From positions 1 to 64,000 of the forward strand of contig NZ_LUTR01000009.1 of the NCBI RefSeq assembly GCF_001597725.1: a DNA stretch of 64,000 nucleotides, written 5' to 3'. Of the stretch, positions 19,565 to 29,837 are shown piece after piece; the stretch's first letter is position 1; every line of letters begins with the position of its first letter. The translations under genes were made by a program, and so were the position numbers. The DNA comes from Neptuniibacter marinus (GTDB taxonomy: Bacteria > Pseudomonadota > Gammaproteobacteria > Pseudomonadales > Balneatricaceae). The notes under the pieces were generated by a model that saw nothing but the letters and a program-made list of their open reading frames with translations, searched no databases and was not told where the DNA came from.

Positions 19565-20821
19565 ATGAACGTACAAGAATATATGATCGAATTAGGCGAG
19601 AACGCACGTGATGCGGCTCGTTTAGTAGCAAAAGCAGATACTAACCTGAAAAATCAGGCTCTGTTGGCCATGGCTGATGCAATCGATAGTAGCCGACCGG
19701 AACTACATGCAGCGAACGCTTTAGACCTAGACGGTGGTCGTAAAAACGGTTTAGATTCAGCGATGTTAGACCGTTTGGAGCTAACTGATGCTCGAATCGA
19801 TACAATGATCGAAGGTCTTCGCCAAGTAGCGACCTTAGCTGATCCTGTTGGCGCGATTAATGATCTTAAATACCTGCCAAGTGGTATTCAGGTGGGTAAG
19901 ATGCGTGTGCCTCTCGGTGTCATTGGTATTATTTATGAGTCTCGCCCTAATGTAACGGTTGAAGCGGCGAGCCTTTGTCTTAAATCCGGTAATGCGACCA
20001 TTTTACGTGGTGGCTCGGAAGCGATTCATTCTAATCAGGCGGTTGCTAACTGTATTAAAGCGGGGCTGAAATCTGCGGGCTTACCTGAACATGCGGTACA
20101 GGTTGTGGAGACCACAGATCGTGAAGCGGTAGGGCAGATGATTACTATGCCTGAATATATAGATGTTATTGTGCCACGTGGCGGTAAAGGCCTTATCGAA
20201 CGGGTGAGTCGCGATGCTAAAGTTCCAGTGATCAAGCATCTTGATGGCATCTGCCATGTTTATATTGACGATCAGGCCGATGCGGGTAAAGCGGTTAATA
20301 TTGCGTTAAATGCGAAAACTCACCGCTATGGCACCTGTAATACGATGGAAACGCTGTTAGTGAATAGCTCAATTGCTGAGGAAGTTCTGTCAGAGCTGTC
20401 TGAACGTTATCAGGCTGCGGGTGTCGAATTGAGGGGCTGTGAGCGGACCCGTAAGCTGCTTCCGCATATTAAATTAGCGACAGAAGAGGATTGGAGTACT
20501 GAGTACCTTGCTCCTGTTTTGTCGATTAAATTGGTTGATAATATGGATGAAGCTATTCTCCATATTAATCGTTATGGGTCGCATCATACGGATTCAATCG
20601 TGACTGAAAACTACACTAAATCACGGGCATTCCTACGTGAAGTGGATTCCAGTTCGGTGATGGTGAATGCATCAACGCGCTTTGCGGATGGGTTTGAATA
20701 TGGTTTAGGGGCTGAAATCGGTATCTCTACTGATAAGATCCATGCCCGTGGTCCTGTTGGTCTTAATGGTTTGACCTCAGAAAAATATGTTGTTCTGGGT
20801 GATGGTCATATCAGGCAGTAA
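19565..20821 (+). CDS. proA: Gamma-glutamyl phosphate reductase
   Basis: 418 residues from ATG 19565, preceded by AGGAAGGA. The in-frame upstream start at 19484 would add 27 residues unlike the family. ProA reduces gamma-glutamyl phosphate to glutamate semialdehyde in proline synthesis. Aldehyde-dehydrogenase fold; catalytic cysteine in [15 protein letters not shown]; also [14 protein letters not shown] and [12 protein letters not shown]. It heads the proA-nadD-rsfS-rlmH-mrdA-rodA run as in Pseudomonas. proB is not in the window. Confidence 0.97.
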   Translation: MNVQEYMIELGENARDAARLVAKADTNLKNQALLAMADAIDSSRPELHAANALDLDGGRKNGLDSAMLDRLELTDARIDTMIEGLRQVATLADPVGAINDLKYLPSGIQVGKMRVPLGVIGIIYESRPNVTVEAASLCLKSGNATILRGGSEAIHSNQAVANCIKAGLKSAGLPEHAVQVVETTDREAVGQMITMPEYIDVIVPRGGKGLIERVSRDAKVPVIKHLDGICHVYIDDQADAGKAVNIALNAKTHRYGTCNTMETLLVNSSIAEEVLSELSERYQAAGVELRGCERTRKLLPHIKLATEEDWSTEYLAPVLSIKLVDNMDEAILHINRYGSHHTDSIVTENYTKSRAFLREVDSSSVMVNASTRFADGFEYGLGAEIGISTDKIHARGPVGLNGLTSEKYVVLGDGHIRQ

Positions 20822-20828
20822 TGATCAT

Positions 20829-21479
20829 ATGAGCGTTAATGCTTACGTGTTTATGGGTGGGACTTTTGATCCTATCCATAACGGCCACTTAAGAACGGCT
20901 TTAGAACTTCAACAATGGATGGGAGTAGAGAAGGTATGTTTAATTCCTTCTAGAGATCCTGTTCATCGTAAAACGCCAGGTAGAACCGCAGAGCAGCGGC
21001 TGGAAATGGTTGAGTTAGCAGTCGCTGATGAGCCTGCTTTAGCAGTGGATAAGCGAGAAGTACTATCTACTCAGCCATCTTACTCATTGCACACATTGGA
21101 ATCTTTGCGTCGTGAACTAGGCGAGAGTGCTTCTATCTGTATGATTATGGGTATGGATGCTTATCAGACATTGCCTCATTGGCATGAATGGCAGCGTTTT
21201 ACGGATTTTGCACATTTGCTGGTGGTAAAACGGCCCGGCTATAGCTTGCCTCAATGTGAGGTGCTGAATAAATTTACAGAAAAACACCAAACGACAAGTT
21301 TACAGCAAGTGTTATCGACCCCTGCTGGTTGTGTGCTTTTTCATGAGCTGACACCTATAGGGGTTTCAGCGACTCAGATTCGCCAAACTATAGCGCAAGG
21401 GCACTCCCCGCGTTATCTGTTTCCAGATCAAGTTTGGCAATATATCCAAGACAACCGTCTTTACGGTTTAACTAATTGA
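20829..21479 (+). CDS. nadD: Nicotinate-nucleotide adenylyltransferase
   Basis: 216 residues from ATG 20829, 7 bp after the proA stop; an in-frame ATG at 20787 lies inside proA and is less likely. NadD makes nicotinate adenine dinucleotide in NAD synthesis. Motifs: GGTFDPIHNGHLRTA near the N-terminus and SATQIRQTIAQG near the C-terminus, the two nucleotidyltransferase signatures. Tight coupling with proA and rsfS. Confidence 0.95.
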   Translation: MSVNAYVFMGGTFDPIHNGHLRTALELQQWMGVEKVCLIPSRDPVHRKTPGRTAEQRLEMVELAVADEPALAVDKREVLSTQPSYSLHTLESLRRELGESASICMIMGMDAYQTLPHWHEWQRFTDFAHLLVVKRPGYSLPQCEVLNKFTEKHQTTSLQQVLSTPAGCVLFHELTPIGVSATQIRQTIAQGHSPRYLFPDQVWQYIQDNRLYGLTN

Positions 21480-21488
21480 AGCGAAATA

Positions 21489-21821
21489 ATGCAAACTGAA
21501 AAAGTAATTGAGATTGTTCATAACGCCCTTGAAGATATGAAAGCAAAAGAGATCGTGGATCTTGATGTGCGAGGCCGCTCAACCGTAACTGATTATATGG
21601 TTATAGCCAGTGGTACGTCGAAGCGCCATGTGGGAGCTATTGCCGAAGAGGTAGGTATCCAAATTAAAGCTGCAGGTCTTCTACCTTTAGGTTCAGAAGG
21701 GCAAGGTGTTAGTGATTGGATACTGGTCGACTTAGGCGACGTGGTTGTACATATCATGATGCCGGATGCGCGTGAGTTTTATGATTTAGAACGCCTCTGG
21801 GGCGTTGATAAAGACGCATAA
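21489..21821 (+). CDS. rsfS: Ribosomal silencing factor
   Basis: 110 residues, typical. RsfS binds ribosomal protein uL14 and blocks subunit joining during starvation. Conserved [39 protein letters not shown] and FYDLERLWG are present. Ten bp after nadD and 8 bp before rlmH, in the standard order. Confidence 0.96.
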   Translation: MQTEKVIEIVHNALEDMKAKEIVDLDVRGRSTVTDYMVIASGTSKRHVGAIAEEVGIQIKAAGLLPLGSEGQGVSDWILVDLGDVVVHIMMPDAREFYDLERLWGVDKDA

Positions 21822-21829
21822 AACTTTTT

Positions 21830-22297
21830 ATGAAAATTCGGATCATAGCTATTGGTGGGAAGATGCCTTCGTGGGTTAATGAAGGCTATCGTGAGTATGA
21901 AAAGCGTCTACCGAATGACTTTCAATTAGAGATGATTGAATTGCCTTTAGGTCATCGCGGTAAAAGTAGCGATATAGCTAAAGCAAAAAAGCAGGAGGGT
22001 GACCAAATGCTTGCTGCTATCCCTAAAGGGGATCGAGTTATTGCGTTAGAAGTGCTTGGCAAAAACTGGTCAACGGAGCAACTCGCCACTCAAGTGGAAG
22101 ATTGGCGTATGGACGGGCGTAATATTAGCTTGTTGATTGGTGGCCCCGATGGTTTAGATAGCCGTTGTTCTGCTATGGCGGATCAAAAGTGGTCCCTTTC
22201 TGCATTAACTCTACCCCATCCGTTGGTTCGTGTGATGTTGGCTGAGCAACTTTATCGTGCTTGGACTGTCATTCAAGGACACCCCTACCATAAATAA
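21830..22297 (+). CDS. rlmH: 23S rRNA pseudouridine1915 N3-methyltransferase
   Basis: 155 residues, the exact family length. SPOUT-class enzyme methylating pseudouridine 1915 of 23S rRNA. The knot region [12 protein letters not shown] and the C-terminus [20 protein letters not shown] are diagnostic. Follows rsfS by 8 bp; both act on the large ribosomal subunit. Confidence 0.97.
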   Translation: MKIRIIAIGGKMPSWVNEGYREYEKRLPNDFQLEMIELPLGHRGKSSDIAKAKKQEGDQMLAAIPKGDRVIALEVLGKNWSTEQLATQVEDWRMDGRNISLLIGGPDGLDSRCSAMADQKWSLSALTLPHPLVRVMLAEQLYRAWTVIQGHPYHK

Positions 22298-22334
22298 TGG
22301 TTAATTTACTTATAGAGAAGAAGCGCTGACGTAT

Positions 22335-24230
22335 ATGGGAGCAGAACGCTTAAAAGATCATTCAAAAGAGAGTCGTACATTTAAAGTGCGTGCCGTCTTG
22401 GCCTTTTTTGTCGTGGTAGTGATGCTGTGTATACTTGTTGGCCGACTCTATTACCTTCAGGTTGTAGAGCATGATCGCTACGCCGCCATGTCGGAAGCTA
22501 ATCGTGTTCAATTGCAGCCCGTGCCGCCGACACGAGGGCTTATTTACGACCGTAATGGTGTACTGCTCGCAGATAATAGGCCTAGTTACAGCGTAACGAT
22601 CCTAAAAGAAGAGGTGAACGACCTTGATGCCACGCTGGTGGCCTTACGTTCCCTGATTCCTATTACAGATCGTGAAGTTGAAAGCTTTAAAAAACGCTTG
22701 TATCAACGGCGCCGCCCCTTTGAGTCAATACCTGTACGTTTCCGTCTCACGGAAGATGAAATTGCCAAAATCTCGGTAAACTATCATCGTTTGCCGGGTG
22801 TGAGGGTCGAGGCTGAATTAATACGTTATTATCCTTACGGGAAGTCGCTGGTTCATGCGATGGGCTATGTGGGGCGAATCAATGAGAAAGAACTCGGCCG
22901 TGTTGATTCTACTAATTACGCTGCAACCCATTACATAGGTAAACTGGGTATTGAGAAGTTTTATGAAGACAAACTTCACGGTGAAGTGGGCTTTCAAAAG
23001 GTAGAAACTAATGCCCGTGGCCGCGTTATGCGAGTATTAGAGCGGCGTGATCCCCGCCCAGGCAGTGATATCGTTTTGCACTTGGATTTGCGCCTACAAC
23101 AAATCACAGAAAAACTGATAGAAGGACGGCGTGCATCTATTGTTGCGATCGATCCGAAAACCGGCGGTATATTAGCCTTAGTCTCTACGCCCGCTTATGA
23201 CCCTAATATGTTTGTTACGGGGATCTCGTCGAAAGACTATAAAGCACTGAGGGAATCCCCTGACCTGCCTCTGTTTAATCGCGCTATTCGTGGACGTTAC
23301 CCTCCCGGTTCTACAATTAAGCCGATGATTGCTTTGTCTGCCATTGATAGTGGTGTTGTAACACCTAATTACACTATTTTTGATCCGGGTTGGTATTCGT
23401 TAACCCACGGCGGTCGTAAATATCGAGATTGGAAAAAAGTGGGCCATGGTCGTGTAAATATGTATGAGGCGATTGCCCAGTCTTGTGATACTTGGTTTTA
23501 CGATGTATCTCATAAAATGGGGGTCGACCCCATGTCAAAATATTTGGGTATGTTTGGTTTTGGTCAGGTGACAAGTTTGGATTTACCTGAAGCGCTAGGG
23601 GCGATTTTACCCTCAAAAGAGTGGAAAAAAAGAGCACGTAAAACGCCATGGTACACAGGTGATTCCCTTAATATGAGTATTGGACAGGGGTTCTTTGTTG
23701 CGACACCTTTGCAGTTGGCTACATCGATGGCTGTGATTGCCAATCGAGGTGAGTGGGTTGCGCCTCGTTTGCTTAAGGGAACGAAAAAGATCAATGATGC
23801 AGGAGCGGAGGTGTTAGAGTCTGCTGATTTCTCTGATGGCAAACCAACACCCGCTGATGTTGTATTAAATGATGAGCAACATTGGAATGATATTATCAAA
23901 GGTATGCGTGATGTAATGCACGCTAAAAATGGTACTGCACGTCGTTCTGGGGCTAATTCTAGCTATGAAATCGCAGGTAAAACGGGTACGGCACAAGTGG
24001 TCGGCATTAAACAAGACGCAGTCTATGATGCTGATAAATTAGCAGAAATTCATCGCGATCATGCTTTGTTTACTGCTTTTGCACCAGTTGATGATCCAAA
24101 AATCGCGATTGCTGTGATTGTCGAAAATGGCGGGGGAGGTTCCAGTACTGCAGCACCTATAGCACGTAAGGTACTTGATGCATATCTCCTTGGTATAGAT
24201 CCGTTTGCGGAGGCTGAGGATGATAAATAA
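22335..24230 (+). CDS. mrdA: Penicillin-binding protein 2
   Basis: 631 residues. Class B PBP, the elongasome transpeptidase. One N-terminal transmembrane helix (about 22-42), then the PBP dimerisation domain (PPTRGLIYDRNGVLLADNRP) and the transpeptidase domain with PPGSTIKPM (SxxK), AQSCDTWFY (SxN-type, SCD) and AGKTGTAQV (KTG). Its stop overlaps the rodA start region, so the pair is translationally coupled. Works with RodA in rod-shape wall synthesis. Confidence 0.96.
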   Translation: MGAERLKDHSKESRTFKVRAVLAFFVVVVMLCILVGRLYYLQVVEHDRYAAMSEANRVQLQPVPPTRGLIYDRNGVLLADNRPSYSVTILKEEVNDLDATLVALRSLIPITDREVESFKKRLYQRRRPFESIPVRFRLTEDEIAKISVNYHRLPGVRVEAELIRYYPYGKSLVHAMGYVGRINEKELGRVDSTNYAATHYIGKLGIEKFYEDKLHGEVGFQKVETNARGRVMRVLERRDPRPGSDIVLHLDLRLQQITEKLIEGRRASIVAIDPKTGGILALVSTPAYDPNMFVTGISSKDYKALRESPDLPLFNRAIRGRYPPGSTIKPMIALSAIDSGVVTPNYTIFDPGWYSLTHGGRKYRDWKKVGHGRVNMYEAIAQSCDTWFYDVSHKMGVDPMSKYLGMFGFGQVTSLDLPEALGAILPSKEWKKRARKTPWYTGDSLNMSIGQGFFVATPLQLATSMAVIANRGEWVAPRLLKGTKKINDAGAEVLESADFSDGKPTPADVVLNDEQHWNDIIKGMRDVMHAKNGTARRSGANSSYEIAGKTGTAQVVGIKQDAVYDADKLAEIHRDHALFTAFAPVDDPKIAIAVIVENGGGGSSTAAPIARKVLDAYLLGIDPFAEAEDDK

Positions 24231-25365
24231 TCGTGAATTTGAGCGCTATATGCCTGAAGCGCATGATCATTTGCGCCAAAGGCCCAGTCTTTGGAGTTAC
24301 ACGCGCTTAGATGGTTGGCTGTTGTTACTGCTATTTTTGTTGTGTGGATTTGGCTTATTTATTCTATATAGCGCTTCAGGCCAAGATATAGGGTATGTCA
24401 CGCGCCAAGCGATACGTATGGGTGCGGGTTTTGTTGTGATGGTTTTTTTAGCCCAGTTAACGCCACGTTTTTTTGGTCGCTGGGCTCTTTGGCTCTATGT
24501 CATAGGCGTACTATTACTGGTGTGCGTAATGTTGTTTGGGGTTGGCGCTAAAGGTGCCCAACGCTGGATCGCTTTACCTGGGTTCAGGTTTCAGCCTGCT
24601 GAAATTATGAAATTGATTTTGCCTTTAACTGTGGCCTATTACTTGGCCCATCGCTCACTTCCGCCTAGCTTTAGGCATATATTTATTTGTTTAGCGCTGA
24701 TTGCTGTACCGACTGTGTTTATTATGAAACAGCCTGACTTAGGGACATCACTACTGATTGCGGCATCAGGGGTGTTTGTGCTTTTACTATCGGGTATTTT
24801 GTGGCGATATATTTTTATAGCTGTAGGTATTGGATCAGCGGCATTGCCTGGGTTGTGGGCTGTGATGAAAGATTATCAGAGGCAACGTGTTCTTACCTTT
24901 CTTGATCCGGAGAGCGACCCACTCGGTTCAGGTTGGAATATTATTCAATCAAAAACGGCTATAGGTTCAGGGGGAATAGATGGTAAAGGTTGGCTGAGTG
25001 GCACCCAATCCCAGTTAGATTTTTTACCTGAATCCCATACGGATTTTATTATTGCGGTGGTCGCTGAGGAACTTGGCTTCATTGGTGTACTCATACTGTT
25101 AACTTTGTATGTGTTGATCATTGCTAGAGGGTTAGTGATAGCCGCTAGGGCGCCGGATAGTTTCGGACGTTTGTTAGCTGGCAGTTTAACCTTAACGTTC
25201 TTTGTATATGTTTTTGTAAATATAGGTATGGTGAGCGGTTTGTTGCCGGTTGTGGGCGTACCACTTCCTATGGTTAGCTATGGAGGAACATCTATTGTTA
25301 CGCTTATGGCTGGATTTGGAATGATCATGTCGGTTTATAGCTATAGGACCATGCTTTTAAAGTAA
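24220..25365 (+). CDS. rodA: Rod shape-determining peptidoglycan glycosyltransferase RodA
   Basis: About 381 residues from ATG 24220, which overlaps the mrdA stop by 11 bp and has GCGGAGG upstream. A SEDS-family polymerase with about ten membrane helices. Family motifs: FRFQPAEIMKL, FLDPESDPLGSGWNIIQSKTA, FLPESHTDFIIAVVAEELGF and PLPMVSYGGTSIV. Polymerises lipid II in partnership with PBP2. Confidence 0.96.
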   Translation: MINNREFERYMPEAHDHLRQRPSLWSYTRLDGWLLLLLFLLCGFGLFILYSASGQDIGYVTRQAIRMGAGFVVMVFLAQLTPRFFGRWALWLYVIGVLLLVCVMLFGVGAKGAQRWIALPGFRFQPAEIMKLILPLTVAYYLAHRSLPPSFRHIFICLALIAVPTVFIMKQPDLGTSLLIAASGVFVLLLSGILWRYIFIAVGIGSAALPGLWAVMKDYQRQRVLTFLDPESDPLGSGWNIIQSKTAIGSGGIDGKGWLSGTQSQLDFLPESHTDFIIAVVAEELGFIGVLILLTLYVLIIARGLVIAARAPDSFGRLLAGSLTLTFFVYVFVNIGMVSGLLPVVGVPLPMVSYGGTSIVTLMAGFGMIMSVYSYRTMLLK

Positions 25366-25461
25366 GGATTAGCAAGCGGTGTAGTTTAGGTTATATAAAC
25401 CTGTGTTAGATCAAGTAGTTGGATTGTGGTCTATTTATGGATTTTTTATTGGGAGTTTAGA

Positions 25462-26673
25462 GTGAATCAGTCTTTGTTATTTACGGTTGTTTTGGCGGCC
25501 AGTCTGTCTCTTAGTGGTTGTGCAACGTCAGTGGAGCAATCTGCTGCTACTCAAGATGAAAGTTCGCCGAAAAGTGAGGTTGAAAAACAGACTGTAACTC
25601 CAGATAAGGACGTTGTCGTAACGCCGGTAACGCCAAGTAAGAAAGTCGTTGCAACCCCAGAAAAACCGGTTAAAGAGTCTGTAGAGAAGATTACTGAGCC
25701 TTTGTTGTCGGGTTCTTATGCTGATTACCCTCAGGCTCAAGCATTTATCGATGAGATGAAAACAGAAGGTTTTAGTGAAGCTTATTTAAAAGGTGTTTTG
25801 GGCGAAGCGAAAAGGCAGCAATCCATTTTAAAGGCGATCTCTCGTCCGGCAGAAAAAAGCTTAAATTGGGGTGAGTACCGTAAGATCTTCATACAACCAA
25901 AACGTATAAAACAGGGCGTTCAGTTTTGGCAAGAAAACCAGGCAGCGTTAGCCTTAGCTGAAAAAACCTATGGAGTTCCCGCTGAGGTTATTGTTTCTAT
26001 TATTGGTGTAGAAACCCGTTACGGCCGAATTATGGGTAGTTATCGAGTGTTAGATGCGGTGGCGACCCTAGGTTTTGATTATCCAAGACGTAGTGCGTTT
26101 TTTCTGGGGCAGTTGAAAGAGTATCTGCGTTTAGTGCGTGAAGAAAAAACTGATGTTACCGCTCATAAAGGTTCTTATGCGGGAGCGATGGGGTATGGGC
26201 AGTTTATTCCATCCAGTTACCGTAGCTTTGCTATAGATTTTGATAATGATGGCCATCGTGATATCTGGAAAAATAAAACAGATGCTATAGGTAGTGTGGC
26301 TAACTATTTTGCTGAACATGGTTGGAAAAAAGGTGAGCCAGTCATTAGTGCTGTTTCTTTTAGCCAAACGGCGGATGAGGCATGGTTTAGTAAAGGCCGG
26401 AAAGGATTAATCCCTGAGTTGACGATTGCTGATTGGCAGCAAAGAGGGGTAGAGCCTGAGTTGACGTTGTCGCCTGAAGGTAAAGCTATTCTAATGAGAT
26501 TAGAGATAGGTGAAGATGCTCAATATTGGTTAGGTTTACATAACTTTTATGTGATCACTCGCTATAATCACAGCAAGCTTTATGCAATGGCTGTTTATCG
26601 TTTAAGTGAGCAGATTAAAATGGCTTATGCGCAGTCGCTTTCAGAAAAAACTGTAACGCAAAATAAAAAGTAG
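25462..26673 (+). CDS. mltB: Membrane-bound lytic murein transglycosylase B
   Basis: About 403 residues from GTG 25462, with GGGAG upstream; this start gives a clean lipoprotein signal ending LSLSGC (Cys20), whereas the longer frame from 25426 does not. The linker to about residue 70 is rich in Pro, Thr, Val and Lys. Catalytic Glu in VSIIGVETRYGRIMGSYRV, then the MltB signature GAMGYGQFIPSSYRSFAIDF. Cleaves glycan strands to 1,6-anhydroMurNAc at the outer membrane. Sits between rodA and rlpA as in Pseudomonas. Confidence 0.94.
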   Translation: MNQSLLFTVVLAASLSLSGCATSVEQSAATQDESSPKSEVEKQTVTPDKDVVVTPVTPSKKVVATPEKPVKESVEKITEPLLSGSYADYPQAQAFIDEMKTEGFSEAYLKGVLGEAKRQQSILKAISRPAEKSLNWGEYRKIFIQPKRIKQGVQFWQENQAALALAEKTYGVPAEVIVSIIGVETRYGRIMGSYRVLDAVATLGFDYPRRSAFFLGQLKEYLRLVREEKTDVTAHKGSYAGAMGYGQFIPSSYRSFAIDFDNDGHRDIWKNKTDAIGSVANYFAEHGWKKGEPVISAVSFSQTADEAWFSKGRKGLIPELTIADWQQRGVEPELTLSPEGKAILMRLEIGEDAQYWLGLHNFYVITRYNHSKLYAMAVYRLSEQIKMAYAQSLSEKTVTQNKK

Positions 26674-26681
26674 AGTGAAGT

Positions 26682-27512
26682 ATGTATAACAAGCTCTTTA
26701 TTTTCAGTTTTATTGTGTTACTCGCGGGCTGTTCCTCTACGAGTGAAAATAGTGGCCGCTATTCCATGAAGCACGATAAAGCGCCAGATGCACCTGTTGA
26801 TGTTTCGCATGTGAAGGATGCCGTGCCTCAGGTAGAGCCTAAAAGCAGAGGCGGAAATAAAAGCCCGTATACTGTGTTAGGTAAGCAATATTATGTGATG
26901 CCGAACGCTAATGGTTATACCGCTACTGGAACAGCATCTTGGTACGGACGTAAATTTCATGGTCATCAAACCTCTAATGGTGAGGTTTATGATATGTATA
27001 AAATGTCTGCTGCACATAAAAGTTTGCCTCTACCAACTTACTTACGGGTAACTAATTTAGCTAATGGTCGCCAAGTTATTGTGAGGGTGAATGATCGAGG
27101 CCCGTTTCATGGTAATCGTTTGATCGATCTTTCTTATGCGGCTGCTTCCAAGCTGGATATGCTCAGTAAAGGCACCGCTCATGTGAAAATTGAAGCCCTT
27201 GATCCGCGCGCTTGGCAAAACTCAGAGAACCTTATATCTTCGCCGGTTGTGAATCATCAAGTTTCTGTGGCGGGGAGATATTTACAGGTAGGTGCGTATT
27301 CAAGCCGCGCATCTGCTGAGTATGTTGAAAGTCAGTTAAGACCTATTTTGACCGATCTCGCGGTGATTATTCGTCCACTGACTAATCAGCAGGGAACTGT
27401 TTTACATAGAGTCCAAATAGGCCCGCTGAAAAGTACGACCTCTTTGGCAGATTTAACTCAGAAGGTAGAACAAATGGGCTATGCAACTCCGCACTTGGTA
27501 GACTTCCCTTAA
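26682..27512 (+). CDS. rlpA: Septal ring lytic transglycosylase RlpA
   Basis: 276 residues. Lipoprotein with lipobox LLAGC (Cys17). Double-psi beta-barrel domain at about 80-175: GTASWYGRKFHGHQTSNGE, HKSLPLPTYLRVTN and VNDRGPFHGNRLIDLSYAAA. The C-terminal SPOR domain (about 200-275) binds denuded septal glycans. In Pseudomonas, RlpA is a lytic enzyme acting on such strands. Eight bp after mltB. Confidence 0.95.
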   Translation: MYNKLFIFSFIVLLAGCSSTSENSGRYSMKHDKAPDAPVDVSHVKDAVPQVEPKSRGGNKSPYTVLGKQYYVMPNANGYTATGTASWYGRKFHGHQTSNGEVYDMYKMSAAHKSLPLPTYLRVTNLANGRQVIVRVNDRGPFHGNRLIDLSYAAASKLDMLSKGTAHVKIEALDPRAWQNSENLISSPVVNHQVSVAGRYLQVGAYSSRASAEYVESQLRPILTDLAVIIRPLTNQQGTVLHRVQIGPLKSTTSLADLTQKVEQMGYATPHLVDFP

Positions 27513-27639
27513 TAGCTTAAGTAGAGTTACCTACGGCGTTAAGTGGACTTAAAGTAACTATGAAAATTAAGTGTGTTATCGCTACTATATTGCAGTATCA
27601 GTAGTGGCCTCACTTAGATTTCTTTAATGATTGTTTTGG

Positions 27640-28833
27640 ATGAACATGTTTAATAAGGTTTGGTTTAAAAAGGTGTTTTTAAATAAAGTTTCAAAAGTAT
27701 TTAGTCTGCTATTTTTGACTATTGCGGTTGTCAATTTTTCATCTGCCGCAAGTTTGATTCCAGCAGAACCTCAGATCGCAGCGACTGCGTACCTTGTTAT
27801 CGATGCCGATACAGGCAAAATAATTGCCGCTAAAAATGAAAATGAGCGATTTGCCCCAGCCAGCTTGACGAAAATGATGACCGCTTACATCCTCGAATAC
27901 GAATTGAGTAAAGGGAATGTAAGTACGGATGATCTAGTATTAATCAGTGAAAAGGCGTGGCGTACCCAAGGCTCGCGTATGTTTATTCGTGAAGGTACGC
28001 AAGTCCGTTTAGGTGATCTGATGAAAGGGATCGTTATTCAATCGGGTAACGATGCATCGGTTGCGGTAGCTGAACATATCGCGGGTAGTGAAGCCGCTTT
28101 TGCTGATTTGATGAATCAGCATGCAAAACTATTAGGTATGAAGAATACAAACTTCATGAATGCCACCGGCCTTCCTGCTGAGACACACGAGTCCTCAGCT
28201 TTTGATTTGGCCTTATTAGCTAAAGCGATAATCCAAGATTTCCCTGAGCATTATGGGATCTATTCGGAAAAATATTTTACATATAACAAAATTCGCCAAC
28301 CTAACCGTAATAAGCTTTTATGGCGCGATAAAACAGTCGATGGGTTAAAAACTGGCCATACAGATGCTGCTGGTTACTGTCTAGTTGCTTCAGCTAAGCG
28401 TGATGGCATGCGTTTGATTTCGGTAGTACTCGGCACTAGTGATGAAGAGGCCCGTGCCCGTGAGAGCCAGAAGCTGCTTTCTTATGCTTTCCGTTATTAT
28501 AGAACTCATCAGCTTTATGAAAGTAATGTTGTCTTGAATACTGCTAAAGTTTGGTCAGGCACTCAAGATCAATTACGTATCGGAATTTCTGATTCACTAT
28601 CGGTAACTATCCCACGCGGTCAAGCGGATAAGCTGCAAGCGATAATGGATGTGGATAGGGTTATCACTGCACCTATAATGAAAGGTCAGGAGTTAGGTAA
28701 AGTGCGTGTAACCTTAGATGGGGATTTAGTAACGGAAGTGCCTTTAGTTGCAATGGATGCAATTCCTGAAGCGGGCCTATTAAAACGTATTTGGCACGCG
28801 ATACTTTTATTCTTTACTAGTCTAATTGGGTAA
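27640..28833 (+). CDS. dacA: D-alanyl-D-alanine carboxypeptidase (PBP5/6 type)
   Basis: About 397 residues. Signal peptide ending near FSSAAS. Penicillin-binding motifs: SxxK as SLTK (about 75-78), SxN in IQSGNDASVAVAEHIAG, KTG in VDGLKTGHTDAAGYC. A C-terminal beta domain and an amphipathic tail (LLKRIWHAILLFFTSLIG) anchor it to the inner membrane. Trims the terminal D-Ala of pentapeptides. Start ATG 27640 or 27646; neither has a strong ribosome binding site. A 127-bp gap after rlpA may carry its own promoter. Confidence 0.94.
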   Translation: MNMFNKVWFKKVFLNKVSKVFSLLFLTIAVVNFSSAASLIPAEPQIAATAYLVIDADTGKIIAAKNENERFAPASLTKMMTAYILEYELSKGNVSTDDLVLISEKAWRTQGSRMFIREGTQVRLGDLMKGIVIQSGNDASVAVAEHIAGSEAAFADLMNQHAKLLGMKNTNFMNATGLPAETHESSAFDLALLAKAIIQDFPEHYGIYSEKYFTYNKIRQPNRNKLLWRDKTVDGLKTGHTDAAGYCLVASAKRDGMRLISVVLGTSDEEARARESQKLLSYAFRYYRTHQLYESNVVLNTAKVWSGTQDQLRIGISDSLSVTIPRGQADKLQAIMDVDRVITAPIMKGQELGKVRVTLDGDLVTEVPLVAMDAIPEAGLLKRIWHAILLFFTSLIG

Positions 28834-28871
28834 CTGTTTTTAGCGCTAGTCCTTTAATAATTGCATGGATG

Positions 28872-28938
28872 CCCGCATCTATATTAAATACTGAAGAGCT
28901 GAATGTAGCTTTGGTTCAGTTTTTAATATTGATGCGGG
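28872..28938. repeat. Long inverted repeat between dacA and dat
   Basis: Arms at 28872-28895 and 28915-28938 are inverted copies matching at 22 of 24 positions, starting CCCGCATC and ending GATGCGGG, with a 19-base loop that itself contains AGCT twice. The hairpin ends 18 bases before the dat start codon. There is no T-run, so it is not a standard terminator. It may be a stable mRNA element or a small mobile-element remnant. Confidence 0.7.
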
Positions 28939-28956
28939 TGTTTGCGTTTAGGTTAT

Positions 28957-29811
28957 ATGAATACAGTTTATCTCAATGGTGAGTTTTTGCCGGCAGAGGA
29001 AGCCAAGGTTTCGGTATTCGATCGTGGTTTTCTGTTTGGTGATAGTGTTTATGAGGTGATCCCTTTTTATCAAGGGGTTGGTTTTCGTTTGCAAGCGCAT
29101 CTTGATCGTTTAAATCACAGTTTAAGAGCGGTGCGCATTAAAAATGAGCAGCACTGGGAAGAAATTTTAGAGTCCCTTGTTGCGCGTAATGGCGGCGGTA
29201 ATCTATCTGTTTATCTGCAAGTCACGCGCGGTAGTGCAGGTAAACGAAGCCACGCTTACGATGATTCACTAGAGCCAACAGTATTTGCGTGCTGCACACC
29301 TATAAAAGATGTCTGGAAAGCGGGTGTTGATAGTGTTGTCCCGCTAAAAGCTATAGTGACGGAAGATTTACGTTGGCATCGCTGTGATATTAAATCGACC
29401 TGCTTACTGCCTAATATTTTAGTGTTGCAGCAAGCGAAAGATGAAGGGGCTCAAGAGGCGCTGTTCTCACGTAATGATAAACTGACAGAAGGTTCTGCTT
29501 GTAACCTATTTTTGGTTAAACGCGGAGTTATTTATACACCTAAGCGTAGTTCTGAGATCTTAGGGGGTATTACGCGTGAGCTAATTCTTGAATTGGCAGA
29601 CAAGCATGCTATTCAGTTTCAAGAAGTGGATATTGATTATCAGCAGTTACTGGTTGCTGATGAAGTTTGGGTTTCTAGCTCGACGCGCGGGATTGTGCCA
29701 GTGATAGAAGTCGATGGGCATAAGATCGGAAAGGGGCAGTCTGGGCCTGTATGGCACAAAATGTTTGAGCTTTTCGCAGATTTCCAACGTAAGTTAATGA
29801 CGGGACTGTGA
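28957..29811 (+). CDS. dat: D-amino-acid aminotransferase (class IV)
   Basis: About 284 residues from ATG 28957. A PLP fold-type IV enzyme: VFDRGFLFGDSVYEVIPF near the N-terminus, the PLP lysine in HRCDIKSTCLLPNIL, and EGSACNLFLVKRGVIYTP. It resembles D-alanine aminotransferases that interconvert D-Ala and D-Glu. Placement after dacA and before ybeD-lipB-lipA is as in Pseudomonas. A branched-chain or 4-amino-4-deoxychorismate activity cannot be fully excluded from sequence. Confidence 0.88.
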   Translation: MNTVYLNGEFLPAEEAKVSVFDRGFLFGDSVYEVIPFYQGVGFRLQAHLDRLNHSLRAVRIKNEQHWEEILESLVARNGGGNLSVYLQVTRGSAGKRSHAYDDSLEPTVFACCTPIKDVWKAGVDSVVPLKAIVTEDLRWHRCDIKSTCLLPNILVLQQAKDEGAQEALFSRNDKLTEGSACNLFLVKRGVIYTPKRSSEILGGITRELILELADKHAIQFQEVDIDYQQLLVADEVWVSSSTRGIVPVIEVDGHKIGKGQSGPVWHKMFELFADFQRKLMTGL

Positions 29812-29837
29812 TAGTTAGTGATTAGTGGTATGAATAG

